Assembly (NCBI GenBank): GCA_017411665.1
Contig: JAFQPT010000011.1
Coordinates: forward strand, 1-5,592
Length of the DNA: 5,592 bases
Direction of reading: 5' to 3'
DNA from: Oscillospiraceae bacterium
GTDB taxonomy: Bacteria; Bacillota_A; Clostridia; Oscillospirales; Oscillospiraceae
The position numbers and the translations under genes were made by a program. This document shows, piece after piece, positions 1 through 5,212 of the stretch; within the stretch, counting starts at the first letter, position 1; each line of letters begins with the position of its first letter. Under the pieces are notes generated by a model. That model was not told the origin of the DNA. It did not search any database and saw only the letters and a program-made list of their open reading frames with translations.

Positions 1-104
1 ACCCAGATGCTGGACTTGAATTCGTTTGCCTTCTGGATGAAGAAGGTAGCAGGACGTGCGTGCAGGCCAACCTGATTGTTAACTACTACGTTTTTAGAGA
101 CCAT
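1..104 (-). CDS. ptsH: HPr family phosphocarrier protein, N-terminal part (3' end beyond window)
   Basis: The first 34 codons of an HPr protein are visible, running off the left edge. HPr is the small cytosolic carrier of the PEP-dependent sugar phosphotransferase system: enzyme I phosphorylates its His15, which passes the phosphate to sugar-specific EIIA. In Firmicutes, HPr kinase also phosphorylates Ser46 for catabolite control. The translation starts MVSKNVVVNNQVGLHARPAT, which puts the GLHARPAT active-site motif exactly at residues 13-20 with histidine at position 15. That His separates it from Crh, which has Gln there. The Ser46 region is outside the window. The ATG at 104 is supported by AAGGAG at 113-118, with an 8-nt spacer. 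It has its own promoter downstream of mutS2. A full gene of about 85-90 codons is expected. The symbol ptsH assumes it is the general HPr and not a paralogue. Confidence 0.93.
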   Translation of the reverse strand, partial: MVSKNVVVNNQVGLHARPATFFIQKANEFKSSIW

Positions 105-112
105 CCTCGCCA

Positions 113-118
113 CTCCTT
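113..118 (-). promoter_or_regulatory. Ribosome binding site of the HPr gene
   Basis: AAGGAG on the minus strand, 8 nt before the ATG at 104. It is a near-consensus Shine-Dalgarno and fixes the HPr start. Confidence 0.8.
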
Positions 119-146
119 ACACAATTTACCGTTTAAAAAGTTATAT

Positions 147-159
147 AGTGAAAAACACT
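147..159 (-). repeat. Short inverted repeat at the predicted HPr transcription start
   Basis: AGTG-TTTTT-CACT is a perfect 4-bp inverted repeat with a 5-nt centre. It begins about where transcription from the upstream promoter should start. It could be a small 5'-end hairpin or an operator half-site pair. With only four base pairs it may also be chance in an AT-rich spacer. Confidence 0.3.
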
Positions 160-165
160 GAAATA

Positions 166-194
166 AGAATACCAAAATTATTAAAAATCGTCAA
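166..194 (-). promoter_or_regulatory. Vegetative (sigma-A type) extended -10 promoter for the HPr gene
   Basis: On the minus strand, TTGACG (189-194) serves as the -35 box, followed by a 17-nt spacer and TATTCT (166-171) as the -10 box. The three bases before the -10 box are TGG, matching the extended -10 element TGn. The -35 matches consensus TTGACA at five of six positions and the -10 matches TATAAT at four of six, with ideal spacing. Transcription should begin near 158-159, giving an untranslated leader of about 55 nt. The surrounding spacer is AT-rich. This indicates that HPr is transcribed independently of the mutS2 operon. The call is from sequence only. Confidence 0.78.
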
Positions 195-219
195 CCGATT
201 CTAAAACATTTTGTCGGTT
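183..219 (-). terminator. Possible weak intrinsic terminator after mutS2
   Basis: AACCGA (214-219) pairs with TCGGTT (193-198), and an inner AAAA/TTTT can extend the hairpin. A run of five T (183-187) follows, starting five bases after the stem. The stem is only six base pairs and the T-run is not directly abutting, so termination efficiency is doubtful. Its 3' arm shares two bases with the -35 box of the HPr promoter, so terminator and promoter are interleaved. Confidence 0.38.
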
Positions 220-251
220 TACACATATATTTTCATTTTTATATGCTCATT

Positions 252-2651
252 TTATTTCAGTTCTACCACAGTAACACCTGTCTCACCTTCACCATATCGG
301 CCGAGACGAAATGCCTTGACTCTCTTATGTCTGCGCAGGGTATCGTGCACCGCCTGACGGAGTGCTCCCGTACCCTTGCCATGGATAATTCGGACAGATT
401 CCATGCGTCCCATAGAGGCTTCGTCAATGTATCGTTCCACAACGGGAATGGCTTCGATGGTTTCCATGCCACGAATATCCATTTCCGCCGCCACAGCCAC
501 AGTACGCAGCTGCGTGGTGCCCGTACCCTGTGTTTTGGGAGCAGACTTCTTTTTCTGCTGGTTTTCCAGAAGGTAGACTTCCTCTTCCTTCACAGTCACC
601 TGCATGATGCCTGCCTTCAGCTTCAGCGTGCGGTCAGCGGCAATTTCCATGACCTCTGCCTTAATGCCGCGAGAGACAATTTCCACCATATCGCCGACCT
701 TCACAGGTCTGGAGGACTTACGTTCCTGCTTTTCCTGTACGCGGCCTGCAGCGTTCTTTTCCTGCGCCTGATTCAGTCTGCGGCGCAGCTCTGCACGGCG
801 GGCATTTTCTTCGTTATGGTCAGCCGCTTCCGCAGCCGCCTTCTGCAGCTCCTCGCGCATTTGGTCCAGCTCACGGAAGGTGCGTTCCGCTTCACTGCGC
901 GCTTCTTCGATAATTTTTTCCGCTTCGCGGCGCGCTTTTTCGTTGCTCATTTCCAAACGAACGCTCAGTTCCGCCTTCATGCGGTTGGCAACCTTTTCGG
1001 CTTCCTGTGCACGCTTGAGAGAAAGGTCAACTTCATGCTTTTCCTTTTCCATCGCCTGTCGCAAAGCATCCAGCTTGGCAATGGTGTCTTCAAAGCTGGC
1101 GCTTTCCGAACCGATACGTTTCTGGGCATCTTCGATAATATCATCGGAAAGTCCCAGACGCTTGGAAATTGCAAACGCATTGGATTTGCCGGGAATACCA
1201 ACCAGCAAATGATAGGTGGGACGCAGGGTTTCTACGTCAAATTCGCAGGAAGCGTTTACAACCCCCGGTGCAGAGGTCGCATAGACCTTCAGTTCCGCAT
1301 AATGGGTGGTTGCCGCAACCAGTGCGCCTCTGCCGCGCACCGCTTCAATCACCGCAATAGCCAGTGCTGCACCTTCTGTGGGGTCGGTGCCTGCACCCAA
1401 TTCGTCAAACAGCACCAGACTGTTTTCTCCCGCTTCATCCAGAATGCGGACGATATTCGTCATATGTGCAGAGAATGTGGACAAAGACTGTTCAATGCTC
1501 TGCTCGTCCCCGATGTCCGCCAGAATGCTGCGGAACACAGGGATACAGCTGTTGTCCGCTGCGGGGATATGCAATCCACACTGCCCCATGGCGCTGAGCA
1601 GACCGATGGTTTTAAGTGTAACGGTCTTACCGCCTGTATTGGGGCCTGTAACCACCATCGTGTCAAAATCCGAACCCAGTTCCACAGAAATGGGAACTGC
1701 GGTATCCTTGGGCAGCAAGGGATGTCGCGCCTTGTTCAAACGCAGCGCTCCGTCACTGAGAGCAGGCTCCATGCCGTCCATATTGTAGCTGAGCTTTGCT
1801 TTTGCGAAAATAACGTCCAGGTCTACAAGTACCACATAGTCCAAATCAATGTCTTCCCGATTTCTGGCAACATCCGCAGACAGCTCCATCAAGAAGCGTT
1901 CGATTTCCTGTTTTTCCTTGGCACGCAGCTCACGCAGCTCGTTGTTCGCCTTGACGGATGCCATAGGCTCCACAAACAAGGTCGCACCGGATGCGGAAAC
2001 ATCATGTACCAGACCGGGAATCTGACCGCGGTACTCTGCCTTCACAGGAACCACGTAGCGGCCGTCACGGGTGGTGATGATGGATTCCTGCAGTGCCTTC
2101 TGGTTGGAAGGCGAAGATATGATTTTCTGCAGCGCGTCTCTTGCGCGGGCACTTGCCGCGCGAATCTGACGGCGAATAGTTGCCAGCTCGGGACTTGCCG
2201 CATCCGCAATTTCATCTTCTCCGATAATGGAGGCCGTGATTTTCTGCTCAAGATGGTTAACGGGACGGAGGGCCGCAAACAGATTGTCCAAAACAGTACG
2301 TTCAGACAGGCTGCGGTCGTGCTCCCCATAAGAGCGGATATTTCTGGTGCAGGTCAGCACCTTTGCAATGGCCAGCAGCTCCGTGGTATTCAGCATACCG
2401 CCCAAATCTGCACGGGAGGTGCTGTGACGGATATCCTTAATTCCGTAGAAAGAAGGACTGCCCTTGAGCACCATCATCTGCTTAGCTGCAGTAGTCTCCG
2501 CCTGACGGCGACGGACATCGCCCTTTTCCAACGCAGGGCGCAGGGCGCGGCACTTTTGTTTCGCCGTCTCGCTGACTGCCTGTGCCGCAAGCATTTCCAG
2601 CACAGTGGGCAATTCCAATGTATATAATGATTTTTCGTGTTGTGTGTTCAT
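252..2651 (-). CDS. mutS2: MutS2 family ATPase with C-terminal Smr domain
   Basis: Encodes about 799 residues, close to the usual ~780-800. MutS2 lacks the mismatch-recognition domain of MutS. Characterised homologues suppress recombination or, in Bacillus, bind collided ribosomes and split them. Residue numbers here count from the GTG two codons upstream. The N-terminal core/lever region runs to about residue 320. The ATPase follows, with Walker A GPNTGGKT (338-345), the SLSTFSAHM signature (391-399), Walker B LVLFDELGAGTDP with D418/E419, and the TTHY switch histidine (450-453). A charged coiled coil spans about 520-640, a KOW-like segment 650-697, and the Smr domain about 725-801, with DIRG (727-730) and HGKGTGALR (759-767). 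DIRG replaces the commoner DLRG, a mild change. It lies directly after recO, suggesting cotranscription. Start: the ATG at 2651 lies 10 nt after AGGA (2662-2665) and 2 nt after the recO stop. A GTG at 2657 would overlap recO by 4 nt but sits only 4 nt from AGGA. Confidence 0.97.
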   Translation of the reverse strand: MNTQHEKSLYTLELPTVLEMLAAQAVSETAKQKCRALRPALEKGDVRRRQAETTAAKQMMVLKGSPSFYGIKDIRHSTSRADLGGMLNTTELLAIAKVLTCTRNIRSYGEHDRSLSERTVLDNLFAALRPVNHLEQKITASIIGEDEIADAASPELATIRRQIRAASARARDALQKIISSPSNQKALQESIITTRDGRYVVPVKAEYRGQIPGLVHDVSASGATLFVEPMASVKANNELRELRAKEKQEIERFLMELSADVARNREDIDLDYVVLVDLDVIFAKAKLSYNMDGMEPALSDGALRLNKARHPLLPKDTAVPISVELGSDFDTMVVTGPNTGGKTVTLKTIGLLSAMGQCGLHIPAADNSCIPVFRSILADIGDEQSIEQSLSTFSAHMTNIVRILDEAGENSLVLFDELGAGTDPTEGAALAIAVIEAVRGRGALVAATTHYAELKVYATSAPGVVNASCEFDVETLRPTYHLLVGIPGKSNAFAISKRLGLSDDIIEDAQKRIGSESASFEDTIAKLDALRQAMEKEKHEVDLSLKRAQEAEKVANRMKAELSVRLEMSNEKARREAEKIIEEARSEAERTFRELDQMREELQKAAAEAADHNEENARRAELRRRLNQAQEKNAAGRVQEKQERKSSRPVKVGDMVEIVSRGIKAEVMEIAADRTLKLKAGIMQVTVKEEEVYLLENQQKKKSAPKTQGTGTTQLRTVAVAAEMDIRGMETIEAIPVVERYIDEASMGRMESVRIIHGKGTGALRQAVHDTLRRHKRVKAFRLGRYGEGETGVTVVELK

Positions 2652-2653
2652 AA

Positions 2654-3388
2654 TCACAAAATCCTGATCGATTTATAATAATCCAAAGAGGAGAAGCTGC
2701 GGTCAAGCTGCATCAGCAGATATTTCTCGCAAATCTCCGAAAATTCCTGTACCGCTTCTCCTGTCAATGTGAAGGAGAATATTTTCTTAGCAGGTGCGAA
2801 CACCACATGACGCATCGCCGCCAGACAGGCTTCCGAAATGGGTTTTGCACCATAATCTCTGCAGTTTCGGCATTTCAAACCGCCCTGCTCACGGTCAAAG
2901 TACAGCTCTCCATCCGATTCTCCGCACTGCATACAGCCGCCAAGCTCGGGGGCATATCCTGCCAGACAGGCAAGGCGCAGCTCAAACACCGCCTTTACCT
3001 GCCAATCCTCAGCCAGAGAGTTACTCAGCGCAAACAGGCTGTTCAGTCCCAGCTGCAGCAGCTCGGGGCTTGCCACATCTTCATCTGCCACCGCCTCCAG
3101 CACCTGCGCCAGATAGGTCGCCAGTGACAGCTTTTCCAAGTCCGTGCGCAGTCCGCCAAACCCTTCCAGTACCGAGCCTTCCCGCACCTGCCAATGTCCC
3201 ATACGGGAATACAGGGTTAAATCGGAAAAAGTCAGCTGCTGCGTTGCCGCACTGAATTTACTGGTTTTTCGCAGTGCACCGGGTGCTTTCATGGAAAGCT
3301 TTCCTTCCTCGGTCAGCACCGTCAAAATACGGTCAGCCTCTTTATATTTTACTTCTCGAAGCACTAATGCTTTGATGGTTTTGTCCAT
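2654..3388 (-). CDS. recO: DNA repair / recombination mediator RecO
   Basis: A 244-residue protein matching RecO in length and layout. RecO works with RecR (and RecF) to displace SSB and load RecA on single-stranded gaps, and it anneals SSB-coated strands. The N-terminal OB-fold is recognisable: TIKALVLREVKYKEADRILT (residues 4-23), then the basic stretch KAPGALRKTSKF (34-45). The helical C-terminal part carries a four-cysteine zinc site, C152-x2-C155 and C173-x2-C176, typical of Gram-positive RecO. The ATG at 3388 is backed by TGAGGT (3395-3400). It follows the yqzL-like gene by 40 nt, and its TGA nearly abuts mutS2. The era-(yqzL)-recO order is the classic Firmicutes arrangement; in Bacillus recO is followed by other genes, not mutS2. 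Confidence 0.96.
   Translation of the reverse strand: MDKTIKALVLREVKYKEADRILTVLTEEGKLSMKAPGALRKTSKFSAATQQLTFSDLTLYSRMGHWQVREGSVLEGFGGLRTDLEKLSLATYLAQVLEAVADEDVASPELLQLGLNSLFALSNSLAEDWQVKAVFELRLACLAGYAPELGGCMQCGESDGELYFDREQGGLKCRNCRDYGAKPISEACLAAMRHVVFAPAKKIFSFTLTGEAVQEFSEICEKYLLMQLDRSFSSLDYYKSIRIL
2662..2665 (-). promoter_or_regulatory. Weak Shine-Dalgarno for mutS2, inside the recO 3' end
   Basis: AGGA lies within the last codons of recO, 10 nt before the ATG at 2651 and 4 nt before the alternative GTG at 2657. The site is weak for such a large gene, so mutS2 is probably translationally coupled to recO. Spacing favours the ATG, but the GTGA overlap is a known coupling arrangement and cannot be excluded. 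Confidence 0.5.
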
Positions 3389-3407
3389 ATATGTACCTCA
3401 GAAGCCG

Positions 3408-3434
3408 CAATGAAGCTCGCAAAGAGCTTCATTG
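3408..3434 (-). repeat. Perfect 11-bp hairpin over the yqzL-like stop codon, ahead of recO
   Basis: CAATGAAGCTC (3424-3434) and GAGCTTCATTG (3408-3418) are exact reverse complements separated by the 5-nt loop TTTGC. The 5' arm contains the last Gln codon and TGA stop of the small gene. The 3' arm ends 8 nt before the recO Shine-Dalgarno. No T-run follows on either strand, so it does not look like an intrinsic terminator. It could protect or process the mRNA, modulate recO translation, or be a copy of a dispersed intergenic repeat. Confidence 0.8.
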
Positions 3435-3536
3435 GGAACTCACACCGTCGCCTTGTCGTTTCGCCGCCGTGTAATACAGCCAGCAAATCGGGTCGCCGGT
3501 ATCACAGAACAGATTCCAAAGCTGTTGTGAATCCAT
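3429..3536 (-). CDS. yqzL: YqzL-like small protein (35 aa) between era and recO
   Basis: A short reading frame starting at the ATG at 3536 and ending TGA at 3429-3431. It begins MDSQQLWNLFCDTGDPICWL and continues to 35 residues. It has an excellent ribosome site, GGAGG at 3545-3549, 8 nt before the ATG. As I recall the family, Firmicutes YqzL-like proteins (about 35-50 residues, function unknown) are encoded exactly between era and recO and share a Trp-x-x-Phe, Thr-Gly, then Leu/Tyr-rich pattern. Here this appears as W7-N-L-F10, T13-G14 and L20-Y21-Y22. Position, ribosome site and pattern together support a real gene. There is no signal peptide and no clear membrane helix, although residues 17-24 are hydrophobic. 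The C-terminus is short and polar and lies in a strong hairpin. It is probably cotranscribed with era and recO. Family membership is from memory and was not searched. Confidence 0.75.
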   Translation of the reverse strand: MDSQQLWNLFCDTGDPICWLYYTAAKRQGDGVSSQ

Positions 3537-3544
3537 GGGCAAAT

Positions 3545-3549
3545 CCTCC
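3545..3549 (-). promoter_or_regulatory. Strong Shine-Dalgarno for the yqzL-like gene
   Basis: GGAGG on the minus strand, 8 nt before the ATG at 3536. It is among the best ribosome sites in the window and is the main evidence that the 35-codon frame is translated. It directly abuts the 3' arm of the hairpin at 3550-3565. Confidence 0.78.
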
Positions 3550-3565
3550 GTGGGAAGTGTCCCAC
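3550..3565 (-). repeat. Hairpin abutting the yqzL-like ribosome site
   Basis: GTGGGA (3560-3565) and TCCCAC (3550-3555) form a perfect, GC-rich 6-bp stem closed by the tetraloop CACT. The 3' arm ends immediately before GGAGG. There is no following T-run, so it is not a standard terminator. It may shape access to the ribosome site or stabilise a processed 5' end. Confidence 0.55.
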
Positions 3566-3610
3566 CGTTAGAATGCCCTCAAATTATCTTGTTATGATTC
3601 CAATTATTGT

Positions 3611-4501
3611 TTATTCAGAGTAACCGAAGTTGCGCAGCAGATTATTGGAGTCACGCCAGTTTTCCTTGACCTTGACCCAGGTCTGCAGATATACCTTTGC
3701 GCCCATGAAGGTTTCCATGTCTCTGCGAGCCATTTCGCCGATTTTCTTCAGCATGGCACCCTTCTTGCCGATGATGATGCCCTTGTGGCTGTCGCGTTCA
3801 CAGAAAATGGTAGCTTCCACTTCAATGACGTCATCGGAGTCACGCTGCGCAAAGCGGGTAATTTCCACAGCAGTGCCGTGGGGAATTTCGTGCTGCAGGC
3901 AAAGCAGCAGCTTTTCACGGATGAATTCTGCGCAGACCTGACGTTCGGGTTGGTCGGTGACCATATCGTCGGGGAACAGCTGAGGACCGTCGATGGCATG
4001 CTTTTTGAATTCCGCAATCAGTTCATCCAATCCCTGCCTCTTGCGAGCGGATACGGGAATGATCGCATCGAAGCTATGCTTTTCGGAGTAAGCGGCAATC
4101 ACAGCCAGCAGTTCGGGCTTTTCCACGGTGTCAATCTTATTGATAACCAGCACGGAAGGTGCGCGGGTTGCCTTGATTTTTGCAATCAACTGTTCTTCCT
4201 GTACGCCCACATTTGCAATGGGTTCTACGACCAGTGCAATCACGTCCACGTCTGCAACGGATTCTTCCACGCACTTGACCATGTAATCGCCCAGACGGTT
4301 CTTTGCTCTGTGGAAACCGGGAGTGTCGGTCAGAATAATCTGTGTATCATCCTGATTGAGAATGGCAAAAATGCGGTTTCTGGTAGTCTGGGGCTTGTTG
4401 GACACGATGGAAATTTTTTCTCCCACCAGTGCGTTGGTCAGTGTAGACTTGCCTACATTGGGGCGACCTGCAATGGTCACCATTACATTCTTAGTAATCA
4501 T
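3611..4501 (-). CDS. era: GTPase Era, 16S rRNA-binding ribosome assembly factor
   Basis: A 296-residue Era, normal length. Era binds the 3' end of 16S rRNA through its KH domain and couples GTP hydrolysis to 30S maturation. The G domain shows all motifs: G1 GRPNVGKST (12-20), G2 around QTTRNR (38-43), G3 DTPG (59-62), G4 NKID (121-124) and G5 SAR (151-153). The C-terminal KH domain has GIIIGKKG (241-248) and ends with the family-typical KVKENWRDSNNLLRNFGY. The ATG at 4501 is chosen because AAGGAG (4507-4512) lies 5 nt upstream and because MITKNVMVTIAGRPNVG aligns with Era N-termini. The frame stays open for 57 more codons to 4672, but that stretch is hairpin-rich and not Era-like. ybeY lies upstream and the yqzL-like gene and recO downstream. 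The dgkA and cdd genes found between ybeY and era in Bacillus are absent. Confidence 0.97.
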   Translation of the reverse strand: MITKNVMVTIAGRPNVGKSTLTNALVGEKISIVSNKPQTTRNRIFAILNQDDTQIILTDTPGFHRAKNRLGDYMVKCVEESVADVDVIALVVEPIANVGVQEEQLIAKIKATRAPSVLVINKIDTVEKPELLAVIAAYSEKHSFDAIIPVSARKRQGLDELIAEFKKHAIDGPQLFPDDMVTDQPERQVCAEFIREKLLLCLQHEIPHGTAVEITRFAQRDSDDVIEVEATIFCERDSHKGIIIGKKGAMLKKIGEMARRDMETFMGAKVYLQTWVKVKENWRDSNNLLRNFGYSE

Positions 4502-4506
4502 TTTTT

Positions 4507-4512
4507 CTCCTT
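4507..4512 (-). promoter_or_regulatory. Ribosome binding site that sets the era start
   Basis: AAGGAG followed by AAAAA and then the ATG at 4501. The spacing is slightly short but good. It argues against any start further upstream in the same open frame. Confidence 0.82.
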
Positions 4513-4519
4513 CCGGTCG

Positions 4520-4548
4520 TCGATTGCCCTCTTTCAGAGCACAATCGA
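4520..4548 (-). repeat. Inverted repeat just upstream of the era ribosome site
   Basis: TCGATTG (4542-4548 read on minus) pairs with CAATCGA (4520-4526), a 7-bp stem. An inner CTCT/AGAG 4-bp stem (4536-4539 with 4529-4532) is capped by GAA, with two-base mismatches between the two stems. The 3' arm ends 7 nt before AAGGAG, so it lies in the era mRNA leader and may influence translation. Confidence 0.55.
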
Positions 4549-4554
4549 GTTTTG

Positions 4555-4600
4555 CAGCCTTTTTACGCGCACTCGCTTTGCTCGCACACGAAAAAGGCTG
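4555..4600 (-). repeat. Long inverted repeat in the ybeY-era spacer
   Basis: CAGCCTTTTT (4591-4600 on minus) and AAAAAGGCTG (4555-4564) are exact 10-bp complements. The 26-nt interior can itself pair partly, using G-U wobbles, around the core GAGCAAAGC. The result is a hairpin of about 46 nt. No T-run follows the 3' arm, so it is not a canonical terminator. Its size and symmetry suggest a structured leader element or a copy of a small dispersed repeat. Confidence 0.65.
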
Positions 4601-4606
4601 AGCAGT

Positions 4607-4639
4607 GTTTTTCGCTTCGTACACGCCGGCGCGAAAAAC
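4607..4639 (-). repeat. Inverted repeat in the ybeY-era spacer
   Basis: GTTTTTCGC (4631-4639 on minus) and GCGAAAAAC (4607-4615) form a perfect 9-bp stem around a 15-nt GC-rich loop. The outer bases CAG and CTG can add three pairs if a 2-nt bulge is allowed. A run of five T lies further along at the start of the next hairpin, so weak termination cannot be ruled out, but the geometry is poor. Confidence 0.55.
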
Positions 4640-4653
4640 TGTATTTAATCTTC

Positions 4654-4673
4654 TTTGTGCCGGTCGGCACAAA
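4654..4673 (-). repeat. Compact hairpin just after ybeY
   Basis: TTTGTGCC (4666-4673 on minus) and GGCACAAA (4654-4661) form a perfect 8-bp stem with loop GACC, 13 nt past the ybeY stop. It is followed by GAAGATTAAATA and not by a T-run, so it is not a typical intrinsic terminator. It could stabilise the 3' end of a ybeY message or mark a processing site. Confidence 0.6.
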
Positions 4674-4686
4674 TTCTGCGAAGCTT

Positions 4687-5205
4687 TTATCTCGTCAAAT
4701 TCAATTTCTCCATGATTTCATCCTCATGGCGGCGCATCTGCGCCTTTTCTTCACCTTCATCCAGATGGTCATAGCCCAGCAGATGCAGCACACTGTGGAC
4801 TGCCAGATAGCAGATTTCCCGCTCCTCGCTGTGACCGAATTCCTCTGCCTGCGCTCTGCACTGCTCCAGAGAAATCACCATATCACCCAGTGGGATTCTG
4901 CCGCTTGCAGGGTCATATTCGCACATATCCGCATCAAAAGCCTCTGGAATCAGCTGATTCATGGGAAAACTCAGCACATCCGTATGCCTGTCCACGCCCC
5001 GCTGCTCACGATTGATTTCGTGGATATGGGAATTGTCGGTGAGCATAATATCCACATGGGTCTTCTCAGTGACCCCCTCATGGTCAAGTGCGGTTTTCAC
5101 TGCCTTGCGCAGCATCGCGCAAATGCCCTTGGTTTCCTCCTTGGGCAGAGTGCCGTAGATTTCCACTTCATGGCGGGTAAACGCACCAAACAGTTTTTTC
5201 AGCAT
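4687..5205 (-). CDS. ybeY: Endoribonuclease YbeY, rRNA maturation factor
   Basis: A 172-residue UPF0054-family metal-dependent RNase involved in 16S rRNA 3'-end maturation and ribosome quality control. The catalytic zinc motif H137-x3-H141-x5-H147 (HSVLHLLGYDH) is intact. The conserved stretch INREQRGVDRHTDVLSFP (64-81) contains the expected basic residue R69, and LGDMVIS (106-112) matches the family's GD motif. The N-terminus starts MLKKLFGAF, a few residues longer than many homologues, but the HxxxHxxxxxH core is in the normal place. The ATG at 5205 lies 7 nt after the phoH stop, with GAGG overlapping the end of phoH and a 5-nt spacer. An out-of-frame ATG at 5210 ends after three codons. 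PhoH and Era as neighbours are the conserved context. Era and YbeY are known functional partners in 30S maturation in E. coli. Confidence 0.96.
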   Translation of the reverse strand: MLKKLFGAFTRHEVEIYGTLPKEETKGICAMLRKAVKTALDHEGVTEKTHVDIMLTDNSHIHEINREQRGVDRHTDVLSFPMNQLIPEAFDADMCEYDPASGRIPLGDMVISLEQCRAQAEEFGHSEEREICYLAVHSVLHLLGYDHLDEGEEKAQMRRHEDEIMEKLNLTR

Positions 5206-5212
5206 AGCATCC

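Larger units (their letters stand above)
4502..4686. other. Hairpin-rich ybeY-era intergenic region with no recognised gene
   Basis: In this 185-nt spacer I see no gene with its own ribosome site and no convincing promoter. Four inverted repeats, listed separately, sit end to end and account for most of it. In Bacillus this position holds dgkA and cdd. Confidence 0.7.

Noticed and set aside
3408..3565. Riboswitch or T-box in the era-recO spacer
   Set aside because: The stems flank a small coding frame and no known conserved riboswitch or T-box core was seen.
3583..3588. GATAAT as a -10 box for an internal promoter ahead of the yqzL-like gene and recO
   Set aside because: It is a good -10 match, but at 16-18 nt spacing no -35-like hexamer is present, so I could not support a promoter.
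3785..4648. Plus-strand 287-codon open frame opposite era
   Set aside because: It is in codon register with era, so its openness follows from avoidance of TTA, CTA and TCA. The product shows no recognisable motif.
4502..4672. In-frame 57-codon N-terminal extension of Era starting at 4672
   Set aside because: The added residues are not Era-like and fall in palindromic sequence, while the ATG at 4501 has AAGGAG 5 nt upstream and aligns with known Era N-termini.
4642..4673. Possible promoter (TTGTGC ... TAAATA) for era in the ybeY-era spacer
   Set aside because: Both boxes are poor, the spacing is off, and the -35 candidate lies inside a hairpin stem.
4555..4673. Intrinsic terminator between ybeY and era
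   Set aside because: None of the stems is directly followed by a T-run on the minus strand. The T5 after the 4607-4639 stem belongs to the next hairpin.
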